Origin: Notamacropus eugenii
Taxonomy: Eukaryota; Chordata; Mammalia; Diprotodontia; Macropodidae
Direction of reading: 5' to 3'
Assembly (NCBI RefSeq): GCF_028372415.1
Contig: NC_092875.1
Coordinates: 195,555,872-195,619,871 of the forward strand
Length of the DNA stretch: 64,000 nucleotides
Part shown: positions 1-10,159 of the stretch, piece by piece
How the letters are laid out: every line of letters begins with the position of its first letter
Numbering within the stretch: the stretch's first letter is position 1
Notes under the pieces: generated by a model
The model's database searches: none
The model's input: the letters and a program-made list of their open reading frames with translations, nothing else
What the model was told of the DNA's origin: nothing
Program-made: the position numbers and the translations under genes

Positions 1-24
1 ATTGAACTGAGGAAAGGAAGAAGC

Positions 25-215
25 ATTTATTAAGTGCCTACTACATGCCAGGCCCTATGCTAAGCCTTTATACACATTATCTCATTTGATCTTCACAACA
101 ACCCTGTTAGGTTAGAGATATTATTCCGATTTTACAGATGAGGAAATGAGGAAAACAGAATTATCTGGAGTCATGAAACTAGTGTCTGAAGCTGGACTGA
201 ACTCAGGCCTTCCTT
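25..215 (-). repeat. MIR/CORE-SINE copy, reverse orientation
   Basis: The plus strand shows the reverse complement of the mammalian core-SINE layout: a tract resembling 'tgcctactacatgccagg', then an 'ttatctcatttgat' block, then 'cagatgaggaaatgagg', and finally 'ctgaactcaggccttcc' from the tRNA-like head. The match is diverged. The subfamily cannot be set by eye. Confidence 0.7.
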
Positions 216-219
216 AATG

Positions 220-3085
220 GAGACCAGAAATGTCAAACATGGGGCTCACTTGCTGTATGTTTACTACATCACTACCAAGTATGACAGAGAAACCAGATTA
301 AAATGAAGTTAGGGAATACTTAACAAAACAACAATATAATCAATCATAGATAACATTACATTTTAAAATGAAGCCAGTATGAGGCCCAGATGAATCCTTT
401 TTAAGTGATTCATTGATTTAGTTAATTGACTTACTGATTAAGGCTAGTGGCCCCCATTTTTATTAGGGTTTGACCCCATTTCTCTAAGCCTACCTTTCTG
501 TTCACTGCAAAAGCTAGCCTCCCCAGTTAGTTTGGGTAGGGAGGAGACCGAGGCTTTACTCCTGTTCCCTTAATTTGAGTGATTCCTCCAAGGTACTTGG
601 CTGGCACTGTTCTCTGTTTTCTCCCTATTTCAAATTAGCCTACATTTTATATAACACCAACAGGGTATGACCCAGTTTCCTTAGCCAATTACAACACACT
701 TCCTTTGTGTCATCATTTTATTTTATCCAGCGGCCTTCACTCCTTTCATATTAAGTAAGGGCTTTTTGGGGAATCTAATTAAAATGCCTTTGACTGATTG
801 ATTAATTGATTGATTGGAAGTCTGAGCTCTCTGCAGTTATTGAGGTAGGAATATGGGACTCTCCCTTTTCACTTGAATTTCCTAGCATGTGAAATCTTTA
901 AGGAAAAACATACAAATTATTTTTAGTGTTATATTTTTACCTCCAGCGTAATGACAAATGAAACTGTTTATAAATACAGTACAGCTTAACTCCTTTTTTT
1001 TTGCAGAGGTGGAGGCATAACCTTGTATATATTATCATTATTAATTGATATGTTCATCTCTTTTGCTAAACAGCTTCTTTTCCTCATCTCTTTTTTCTTT
1101 TTTGTAACAAAGGATACCTCTTTGGGCACAATAGATCAGAAAAATACATTAGAAATTAAAGGAAAAATAAAAATAAAATATCCATCAGCAATTTTTTTTA
1201 ATAGTACAGAGAAGCTGGCTAATATTATGTCTATCAGAATGTGACCTGGGAAATGGAACTCTGAATCAGTCTCCCAGTGTCTGTGACTGCTTTCTTTATT
1301 TTCCCACTCTGTGCCTGGGATTGCTTATCTGTCACATGAAGGATTAATGTTCATCCTTTCTTTGGAAAGCACTTTGAAATCCTCCCTTGAAAAGTGCTGG
1401 GCTGTTCCTGTTATTATTAATATTACAATATACTTGTTACGAAAGTGGCCCCAGCTTGGGATGGAAAAAATTAGCAGTCTTTCCCTGATGTGATTGTAAC
1501 CTGTGAGTGGGTCAGTTTTCCTTTGGAGCTGACTGTGGTGAGCCTAGGCTACCCACTGTAGCTCCCTTTCTGATGACAGGCCTGGGGTCAGCCAGTTGAG
1601 GTCAGGAGTGGGCTCTGTGCACGAAACACTTTGGGAAGCCTCCAGCTAGTGGAGCTGGGGCGCTTCCAAACCCATCCTGTGCCAGATGGAAAATGAAGCC
1701 TGAGTCTGTCTGAGGGAAGCCCAGCATGGGGGATCTGAGCTCCTGCCTTCCCCTTCATTCATATTTTGTCTGAGCCTCGTTTATATTCTTTATTGCCCAC
1801 CGCTAACCGCAAGCTCTTTCCAAAGCCCAGGGACGTTGCCCTTTTGGCTTCAAATCCTGCAATTCCGAAGGAAACTTAGATTTTTTTTTTTCTTAATGTC
1901 TCCTTGGCCTGATTTCCCTCCTAGAGAGAAGGAGAATAGACAGGCCTTGTGCCTTGGTGAGTTCACCTCCACTAATTCTTTTCACATTCAAGGGAGGATC
2001 TCTGACAGGGCCTGATGCTCCAGACCCCTAGCCTGGGCTGGATCAGACACTAGAGCAGTAGACTTCAGGCTACAGCAGTGTGTTGATAATCCCCTGGGCC
2101 CATTCCTGTTTTCATTTTGCTGAAGACTGAAGTGGGATATTGTGCAGAAGACAATAGCCATAATACTGTTATCTTGATTCCTACCCTCTACTCCTTAGCA
2201 TAGATGCAGACACACATGTGCCTGTATGTCTTCTATCCCTGCACCTCTGAGGAAGCAAGTTATCCCCATGTCTGCTGCCTGTCCTATGGGAATTAGTAAC
2301 GAATCTATACAATACACTAACCTACAGATTAAATTATTTGAGAAAGCATTCCTTTTTTGATAACCGCGCAGATCCATCTGTTGCTGTTTTTCAGGCTGGT
2401 AACCAGATCTCCCCCAGCCCAGTAAACATTCTCTCCCTCATCCTTCCTCTCCCCCCACCCCTTCTCCCCTCCCTTAGCCTTTGCTCTTTGATGCACAAAG
2501 ATATGGAGGGTCGTCTGTCCCTGAAAACTCCAGGGCACTTACTGAGGCTCAGCTTTCATTTATTATTTCTTTGGCTGCTTTTACTGTTACTGCTTTGGTA
2601 CAGTTAAAGAAAGGGGAGGGGAAGAGGTTGAGGAGAAGGTCAGCCTATTGTGCAGTCTGTAGGTCTTGTATATTTGCCCTTCCTGAGTCTGTTTACTCTC
2701 TGAATCACTTGACATGCTGCACATTCTTTAAAAAAAAAAGAAAAGTAAAAACCTACATCTTTGCTCAGCAGTCCCTGGTCGCTAGGGTGACACACAAAGT
2801 AACCTAGCTAGAGGAACTGCTCAAGGACTTTGTTTTGGCTTTCAATATCCTAGCCTTCGAGGGGTTATTGGGGAGGAGGGGGATAGTCTCCTCAAGTCAG
2901 GATTTTTGCCTGAAATTAATAATCTAGTGGTATTTTCTTTTAAATCTAATTCAGTCCAAAGGATATTGTAGAAGAGATTGTTTTGTACAAGGGATTATGT
3001 TCATTAGAAGTGGAAGGCACTTTACTTGATGAGTCCTTCCCTGCCTCAACATCCCTGTAAGACCTCAAAATCCTGACACCTCTCC
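220..3085. other. No gene recognised; unassigned sequence
   Basis: No open frame exceeds about 110 codons and none resembles a known protein. Visible structure is limited to a T-rich run near 990-1003, a pyrimidine-rich stretch at about 2410-2475 and short A-rich runs. Parts of 430-780 could be an old repeat I do not recognise. This is a plausible place for non-coding regulatory sequence, but nothing in the bases proves it. Confidence 0.5.
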
Positions 3086-3087
3086 TC

Positions 3088-3371
3088 AAGAAGCTTCAGT
3101 TGCTGGGAAATAAGATATACAGGCAATGGTGTATAGAAATATATCTTGTCTTCCAAGAAAATAAAGGGAATGGGAATAAGAGGAGGGAGGGGTGTGATAG
3201 AAGGGAGGGTAGATTGGGGGAAGGGGTATTCAGAATGCATGCAATCTTGGGGTGGGCAAAGGGGAAGGATGGGGGGGAGAAAATTTGGAACTCAAAATCT
3301 TGTGGAAATGAATGTTGAAAACTAAAAATAAATAAATAAATTAGAATTTTAAAAAAGAAGCTTCAGTTGCT
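3088..3371 (+). mobile_element. 5'-truncated L1 3' end with 17-bp target-site duplication
   Basis: The 17-mer aagaagcttcagttgct occurs at 3088-3104 and again at 3355-3371. Between them is a G-rich stretch ending in 'gaatgttgaaaactaaaaa' and a TAAA-type tail. That end is shared with the L1 3' UTR copies at 35354-35738 and, reversed, near 43620. Known L1 insertions are often 5'-truncated and flanked by duplications of this length, so this is a short L1 insertion in plus orientation. The perfect duplication suggests it is younger than most repeats here. Confidence 0.85.
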
Positions 3372-3479
3372 CCCAAGATAGGGAGCCATTTTTAGGATAA
3401 AATTAAAATTAAAACATAAAATTATTTGGCATTAACAATATTAATCCAGTCTATCTCTCTAAATTGATTTAATATCACT

Positions 3480-3850
3480 CTCCCTCACACATTCAACCCT
3501 CCAGCCTGTGTCCTACCTGTCTTGACATTCCATGTCCTACCTTTGCCTCCTCTCCCTGTTGAAACAGCTAAGTCTTTCAAGGACAAGCTTAAGTACCAAT
3601 TCTTAGATGAGAATTTCTTTTCATCCCAGTTGTTTGTTCTTCCTCCCATCAAGAAATATATTTTGTATTTTCTCATATTCTTGTTTTTTATTTTCTTTGA
3701 TGTGTTTCTTTGATGTGTTTTGATTTGTATACATTTATCCACTCCAAGAGAAAGTAAGCTTCTTTAGGACAGGTTGTGTTTCGTATCCCTACTACCTCAG
3801 AGAGTGGTTGTCTTAAAGCAGGCACTCAATGTATGCTTGTTGATCTGAAA
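3480..3850 (+). repeat. L2 LINE 3' end
   Basis: The region runs through a pyrimidine-rich segment, then 'gagaaagtaagcttctttagg', 'acaggttgtgtttcgtatcc' and 'aggcactcaatgtatgcttg'. This is the familiar L2 3'-terminal order of 'gcaagctccttgagggcagg', the 'tatccccag' block and 'cacatagtaggcgcttaata'. It is diverged. Confidence 0.65.
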
Positions 3851-4059
3851 TAATTAAATAGAAAGCTGTTTAAGTGATAAGCCCTACCTCTAAGGACCCT
3901 TTATTCTAGTAGGAAAAAATATGACATGATCATAAAAGTATTAACAAATACAATTATAGAAGGTTAGGTATTTGTTAAGAAAGTCAAAGCCATTTGCTCC
4001 TTTTGCTTGGGGATGCCTGTTCAAAACTAACAAAAATGCAAATTAGCAGAGCCACAGAT

Positions 4060-4612
4060 AGATTGTCCATCCTTCCCTTTTTGAAGATGACCAGTGACAT
4101 CATAGGGTGATGTCTTGACTGTCCTGTAAATTAGATTTAAGTGAGGCAAAGCTGCATAAAGTCATCAGCCTCATTCTCTCTTCCTTAGTCATTGAAGTCC
4201 AGTGGCAGGACAAAAGTCAAGATGACTGCTAATGACCCAGGATGCAATAGATTACCATTCAATCTTTAATGCCTGAGCAAACTTTAGGTGCTCCATAGTG
4301 CCTGCGTCAGCTACCTTCATGGTCATTGAACAAATTGTTTTCATCTACCTATTCCTGGGAGAAATCTGCACATGCTTAGGGTAGACACCCCACCTCAACT
4401 GACCAATGAGTTTGAGACCCCTTCTATTATCCTCAGTTTACTGAGATTGCATGCTCGAGTGTGGGCACTGGGCACACTACAGCTTCTTGGAGCCAGAGGT
4501 GGAAATTGGGTGACAGGTGGATACCAAAGATGGATAAGCAGACCTGAAAAAGACTTGGCAAGCCCTCACACCAAAGGTCCCAGTCCTCCCTGAACACCCT
4601 ATATATTCACTG
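4060..4612 (+). repeat. Dispersed ~550-bp family, copy A
   Basis: This stretch aligns along most of its length with 34575-35125 (same strand) and with 59040-59537 (inverted). Shared landmarks include 'tttaagtgaggcaaagctgc', 'aagtccagtggcaggacaaa', 'atgcctgagcaaac', 'cacatgctta' and the ending 'ccctgaacaccctatata'. No copy has an open frame, a terminal inverted repeat or an A tail that I can see. I cannot name the family. Confidence 0.8.
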
Positions 4613-4619
4613 GAGGTTT

Positions 4620-4700
4620 AGAAGTAAAGGTATAACATGATCAGATTCATACATTAGGAAAATTATATTACTTGCATTTTGTAGTAAGTCCCTTGACTAC
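4620..4700. repeat. Fragment of an old L2-associated repeat
   Basis: The string 'ggtataacatgatcagattc' followed by 'ttaggaaaattatattac' resembles the segment at 26765-26800 and 22560-22600. It is a short fragment of that old family. The family name is uncertain. Confidence 0.4.
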
Positions 4701-7010
4701 TAAGAAAATTGAGTCCTTTGACTAGTCTTAGGGTAGTGGCTATTATTCTTAGATCATCATAATTGATGATAACAGCTATAGATTGTCATCCTCAAAGGTA
4801 TAATTATCTAGGCTTCCAGGCAGGAGGTAACATCACCAGAACCACCTATGTGTGTATAAAATTCTTCAGCTAAATCATCGAAGTCCCAAAGACAGAACAA
4901 GTAGACCACATATAACAATACATTATGGGAAGGACAAGCCTGAGGTCCCACCAGTTTCTGATGATCAGTCATGCCTGGAGCTCCATCTAGCTTCTACGCC
5001 CATTTTCTCCACCAGCTCTATCTACTCAACTCTATGTTGAGATGAATCTCATCAAAGATAGATCTGCTTTGTCCTATTCAGTTTCCTTTAGCTACTCTGA
5101 CTTATTGTAGATTCTAGTGGAGATGTGATTGCTTCTAATTCCATGTCTCCAATGATCCCTATGACCAGAGTGTGAGAGAGAACCTGCCAGGGATTGTCTA
5201 GTATGCTGTTTCCCAATTACTGTGTTTTTAAAAATTATATATTTACAAATCTCAAGTGAGTAATTCTTGAATGATAGCATTTGTGTAGCATGTACTATGT
5301 CATACAATTCCAGAATACTTTTGAATTGCATGGAAGATATTGATTTAAAAATACATACTAGGAAAATAAAATGTATTGAAAATATACTGGCCATATTTAA
5401 GCAAAGAAAAAGCAGGTTGTTAAGTTTCTTTATCAATCTATCTATCTTGGACAAGAGCTACAGATGGATAATTATCTAGGGCCTGGAAGGAGAAGCAGGA
5501 GGAGATTGGGGTGGATTGAATTTTGGACATCACACAGTTCTTTCAAGGAATTGTAAAAAAAAAGAAAAAAAAACTGAAAAAAAGAACTGAAAAGTTCTTT
5601 TCAGTAAACTGGTCATTGTCACAAAGGTCATGCCTCTCACTTCAATAGTCTGCCCATGGTGATGTGAGGACATCATAATCTCCTTAGAGTGAGAATTACA
5701 AATAACCCATAGAGGGATTGATGAAAGGAGGTATGACAGACATGAATAGGTTGCCCTATATTATCAGTGTTGACTTGTGTGGAAAAATAAGTCAAAAATA
5801 CATTTTCAAAAAAACAAGCCCATGTGCATGCATACACACACATGCATGCACATATACATACAGAGAAAAGTGTACAAAACATCTTCGTATAAAGATATTA
5901 AAGTTATTGAGGCTTAAAACTCAACTAGAACTTTTTGGATACCCTGTATATGCCTTGAAAAGGAGAGGATTTTAGTCAAATACTGGTAAGAGAAGTCAAT
6001 AGTATAATGGTCAGAATGCTCCACTGGTATCCCTCAGATACTAAAAGAACAAAAATGAGAGCTCTAGGACATTGAGGAAATTCACTATGGAAGATTTATT
6101 GGAAAATAAAGATAAGACTTCCCCTGGGAAGAGAGAATAGAGGGGCACAATTTGCAGTACTAGAAGACATATGGACATGTGCACATTGTTCCAATCACAG
6201 ACCTTTCAAAGTATTCAAAATAGGATGCCGATTAAGGAACCCACAAAGTGCTTCTCTAATGGCTTATTGTGGTCTGTATTGCTGGTCGGAAATACCTGCC
6301 TTGATGGGATCATCATACCTCTGAAGGACCAGGAATTATGAACCTCATTGTTCAATCTGAAACATATGTTCTGTTTACAAAGGATGGGAAACAATGGGTA
6401 TTTATGCTCCAGCCATTTGAATGCTCCAGATATTATAATAAGTCAAAGATTTTAATAGTGTGGTACTGGAAAAAAGCAGGGAAATGAAATGGTACTTCTT
6501 CTAAAAGTACATGCCTTCTCATACTATGAGATTGCTTGCATGTTCTCCCACAAATGCTCCATAGAGGATATACTCAAAGTACTGGAGAGCCATCCACCAG
6601 ATTTTTTTAAACATTGTATGACATATTTAGGGGACAAAATGAAATGTACATATTTTCATAAACATTCATTGAAGGAATTTGTTTTGCTTGACTTTCTGTT
6701 TTTCTCTTGTTTACCTTTTTTTTTCCCCACTGAGGTAAGGTGTAGGAGGGAGAAAAAATAGATTTATTTTAATTATTTAAAAATAGAGAGGTGGAAAGTT
6801 GAAATGTCACATGCATTTTCAGATGAAGTCACTGTATTATTAATTTTACTTAGTCTTTTTACTTTGTTACAAAAGATCTCTCATGAAATGAGAATTTTCT
6901 ACAAATGTTTGTAATATAAAAACAAAACACATTAATAAAATTTTTAAAAAATTCATATATGGATATGAGTATACTACTCAGCATCTCCATGTGTTATTTA
7001 TCCATCTTGC
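4700..7010. other. No gene recognised
   Basis: I find no coding similarity. Local structure consists of A-rich runs at 5555-5590 with a short palindromic 'gaactgaaaagttcttttcag', an alternating CA/CATG stretch at 5820-5862 and AT-rich sequence at 6750-6960. Other frames here are short and look accidental. Confidence 0.45.
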
Positions 7011-7011
7011 T

Positions 7012-7256
7012 GGGTGGTACAATGAATAGACAATTGGACTTGGAGTCAGGACGACCTGAGTTTGAATGCAACCTCAGATAGCAGTTGTGTGACCTTTGGC
7101 AAGTCACTTAACCCCTCTGTGTCTTAATTTCTTCATCAGTAAATGGGGATAGTAATAGTACTTACTTCCAGGGGTAGTTATGAGGACAAAAATGATAAAA
7201 ATTTATTTGTAAAGTACTTCACAAACATTAAAGTGCTGTATCTTTGCTAATTATAT
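7012..7256 (+). repeat. CORE-SINE copy (tRNA head, core, LINE-like tail)
   Basis: The copy reads 'gacctgagtttgaatgcaac', 'caagtcacttaacccctctg', 'ggggatagtaatagtac' and then 'aaagtgctgtatctttgcta'. These are the head, core and 3' segment of the marsupial MIR/CORE-SINE group. It ends in a degenerate trinucleotide tail. Confidence 0.8.
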
Positions 7257-7330
7257 TACTACTGCTGCTGCTGTCGCAGTTGTTACCACCATCAGTATCG
7301 CTACCACCACCATTGCTACTACTAGTATTA
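7250..7330. repeat. Degenerate trinucleotide repeat
   Basis: A run of ACT, GCT, GTT and ACC-like triplets follows directly on the CORE-SINE end. It is probably an expanded and decayed (ATT)n-type SINE tail. Confidence 0.7.
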
Positions 7331-7887
7331 CATATCTGGCCCACTTCCTTTTCTGATCATATATTTCCTGGAAAGGATATTTTAGATTTTTGTCACATGA
7401 ATGAAAAAGAAAATGAAAATTTCTTAGCAGAGAAAACAAACAACAAAAAATTTGGTGCACAAACATAATATATCTATTTGGCAGATATGACTTTTTTTCT
7501 TTAAGATGAGAGTTGCAGAGTCTCAGAATTGGGAGGACATAATGCCACTCAGTTCAAACCATGCCAGACTAAGAATTCACTTTACAACTTTGTTTGATAC
7601 TCATCCTAGCATTGGCTGAAAATATCTAGAAGGGGTGGGCTGCCATCTTGCTTTTATGTAGGTCTCTCCATTAGGCAGTTTTCTGTGACATCAAACCTTG
7701 GTCTTGTGACTTCCTCTCAAAACAACCTAGTTTTGTTGACTACAGCAATTCTGTTACATGACAGTCTCTCAAATACTTGAAGACATCTATCATGTCCCTC
7801 TAACTCCTGCTCTCTGATCTAAACAGCTTGAGTCTCTTCAGCCCATTCTCACGTGACGGGATCATATGATTGTCCCCATCTGAATCA

Positions 7888-8157
7888 CTTCTACCTTACA
7901 ATTTTGTTGTTTAGTCATTTCACTTGTACCCAACTCTTGATTACCCCATTTAGGGTTTTCTTGACAAAAATTACTGGAGTGATTTTTCATTTCCTTCTTT
8001 AACTCATTTTACAGATGAGGAAACTGAGGCAAACAGGGTTAAATGACTTGGTCAGGATCACACAGTAATATGTGTGTGGAGCTGAATTTGAACTCAGGTC
8101 TTCCTGACTCTTGGCTGGGCACTCTATCTATTGTGCCATCTAGCTGCTTCTACTTTA
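7888..8157 (-). mobile_element. RTE-tailed tRNA SINE with 11-bp duplication (element 7899-8146)
   Basis: On the plus strand the RTE-type tail comes first ('ttgttgtttagtcatttcac'). It is followed by 'gatgaggaaactgaggcaaa', then 'gaactcaggtcttcctgact' and 'tgtgccatctagctgc' from the tRNA-like head, so the SINE is in minus orientation. Flanking cttctacctta (7888-7898) and cttctacttta (8147-8157) differ at one base and fit a target-site duplication inside the CR1-like relic. Confidence 0.88.
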
Positions 8158-8382
8158 TCAATACCCTTCCTAAAATATGCTTCTCTGACCTGAAAATAAT
8201 TTTTGAGATAGTTTCTGACCAGAATAAAGAGGGTCTACTTTTTTCTTGTTTTTGGACACTACCTGCCATCTAATGTATTCTTAAAGCCCATTAGCTTTTG
8301 TGACTGCTGTATCACGGTATTGATTCTTGTTGAACTTGAAGATCGTAAAGACCACAGTCCTCTTCCCCTTCCCCTCCTTCCC

Positions 8383-8383
<1 letters not shown>

Positions 8384-8428
<45 letters not shown>

Positions 8429-8429
8429 A
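8384..8429. repeat. (CA)n microsatellite
   Basis: About 19 consecutive CA units, followed by a decayed edge. Confidence 0.98.
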
Positions 8430-8932
8430 AACAAATGGCTTTTTAATCATTCACTTTCCTTTCTTGTACTTGGGAAGGTAACTTTGCAATCCAAATGTAA
8501 GACTTTATATTCATCCCTGTTAAGTTTCATCTTATTCATAGCAACATTGTAGTCTGAATTTAGTCTGGTGTGACCCATTCTCCATAGAGCTCCTTATCAC
8601 TTTCTGAGCATCACTTCCTTTTCTAGATATTTTCTAAGCATTCTTTTAATAATGCATTTAAGATATTTTTGAATCTTGACTTGTGTCCAATATGTTAGTA
8701 ATCCTTCCTAACTTTGAGTCATTTGCAAACTTGACAAGCGAACCCCTTTGCAAAGGGTTAATAATAATGCTAAACAGCATAAGGTCAAGATCAGATCTTT
8801 AGGATATGCAGTCGAGACTTCTTCCCAAGTTTGCTGGGGAGGAGTATGCTGGAGGCAGCTCTCACAGGCTCTTATTGACTGATTGCTAGATTTTCAGTAT
8901 GGGCATTTCACCTCAGAAAATGGCAAATATTA

Positions 8933-9640
8933 GGATAGAAATGGAAGCTGGACTGGTGGTCTTTACAGCAGGTGAAGAAGCCTAAAGTAAAATGAAGGAG
9001 GAAAGCTCCTCCATATGGCAGGGAGCTAATTTAACCTACATTGGATGTCTTGGATCAGAAGATGAAAGAAACTGAAACTGAACCTCATGAAGGAAAGAGG
9101 AAAGTAGAATCTGTCTGGCCTATCTGCAGGATTTATAACCAGGAAAAGCGATATATATTTGACCTCTTTTATAAGAGGAAAGCCATAAGTAGAGAGTTAT
9201 ATGAGTACTGCATTAAAGAAGGTTATGCAGAATTTGATTGCCAAGTAGAATAAACAGGAATATGAACATCTGTGCTGTCTCTGTTGCATCCAAATTTGGG
9301 TTACCAATTTTGGAATCAAGTGTATATGTAGGGTTCCAAAAAGCAAGTTAGAAGTGGGGTGGATCATTTAGTATACCCACTGTGGCTGCCGAGGATGCTG
9401 GGATTGGCAGGTCTTGAAGTGATGGACCCGCAGATTCCATTTCTGGCTCATTTTTATTGTTCATCTCCACGAGTAACTGTTAAAAGTGAACACTTTTCCC
9501 TGGATAACTCATGCTTTCCAAAGCTACAACCTGTGATTGGAAGATGGTGGCATATTAAAAACTGTGTTAATCAACTGTAATTATCTGTGATATAAAAATA
9601 AAGCCTTTAACCATTGGTAAAAGAAAAACGAAAAGAAAAA
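8933..9640 (+). pseudogene. BUD31: Processed BUD31 (G10 splicing factor) pseudogene
   Basis: BUD31 is a small nuclear spliceosome-associated protein of about 144 residues, well conserved across eukaryotes. Reading from 8978 gives a BUD31-like protein with no introns. The frame at 9041-9253 keeps stretches such as [31 protein letters not shown] and CIKEGYA. Further matches follow after frame breaks, including 'ggttccaaaaagcaagttag' and 'cactgtggctgccgaggatg'. Defects are visible: the start codon position reads AAG (8978-8980), an in-frame TGA follows at about 8993, codons are lost after 'EGYA' and a premature stop follows. The 3' UTR ends with a polyadenylation signal AATAAA near 9597 and an A-rich tail (9619-9640). 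Imperfect 18-bp flanks at 8915-8932 and 9641-9658 match at 15 of 18 positions and look like a target-site duplication. It is therefore a dead retrocopy, most likely made by L1 machinery. It should have no protein function. Confidence 0.9.
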
Positions 9641-9794
9641 AGAAAATGTCGAATATCATACACTAGGGCTTGATTTATCGTTTTGCTGATTGACTCTAGA
9701 CTTAAAGAAAGGGAGAGAAAATGTTAATGATGTAGGTTAAACTTAAAAATATGTACTTCTTTTAAGAAAGATACTTGTTAAATATTTACTAGTG

Positions 9795-10035
9795 GATTTA
9801 CTAGCTGGACCTGAAGTCAGGGATACTCATCTTTGTGAGTTCCAATGTAGCTGCAGATGCTTAATAGCTGCGTGACCACAGGCAAGTCACTTAACTCTCA
9901 GCCTCAGTTTCCTCATCTGTAAAAAAAAAAAAAAAAAACAACTGGAGAAGAAAATGGCAAACCAGTCCAGTCTATTGGCCAAGAAAACCACAAATGGAAG
10001 TTGTGAAGAGCTGGACATGACTGAACAACAACAAA
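9795..10035 (+). mobile_element. RTE-tailed tRNA SINE
   Basis: The copy contains 'caggcaagtcacttaactct', 'cctcagtttcctcatctgta', an A18 run, 'ggagaagaaaatggcaaacc' and the tail 'catgactgaacaacaacaaa'. The last segment is the RTE-type 3' end also seen on the BovB/RTE relic at 18778. Confidence 0.85.
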
Positions 10036-10159
10036 CTGCTTCAGATCATAAATGAATATGCTTCTGGTACTTCCATCCAAACAATTCTAAATAAATGTCC
10101 TATTGTCTAGCCCAGAGCTGTTAAACTTAAGACCTGAGGGCTGCCCCAGATTAAAAATA

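Larger units (their letters stand above)
7740..8820 (-). repeat. CR1-like LINE relic, reverse orientation, interrupted by a SINE
   Basis: From memory of amniote repeats, the plus strand reads like the reverse complement of a CR1/L3-type LINE 3' region. It carries 'gaagacatctatcatgtccc', then 'agcccattagcttttgtgac', 'gtaagactttatattcatcc' with 'ctgttaagtttcatcttatt', and 'gtcatttgcaaacttgac'. The relic is split by the RTE-tailed SINE at 7899-8146 and by a CA run near 8384. No frame survives. The exact family needs a library search. Confidence 0.5.

Noticed and set aside
5092-5454. 120-codon minus frame
   Set aside because: No domain, AT-rich composition and no supporting signals. Frames of this length are expected by chance in 64 kb of AT-rich DNA.
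9041-9253. Functional 70-aa BUD31-like gene
   Set aside because: Flanking BUD31 sequence with stops and frame loss, an A tail and no introns show it is a retropseudogene fragment.
10117-10155. Possible second hAT fragment ('gagctgttaaacttaagacc')
   Set aside because: It is too short, and no opposite end or duplication was found.
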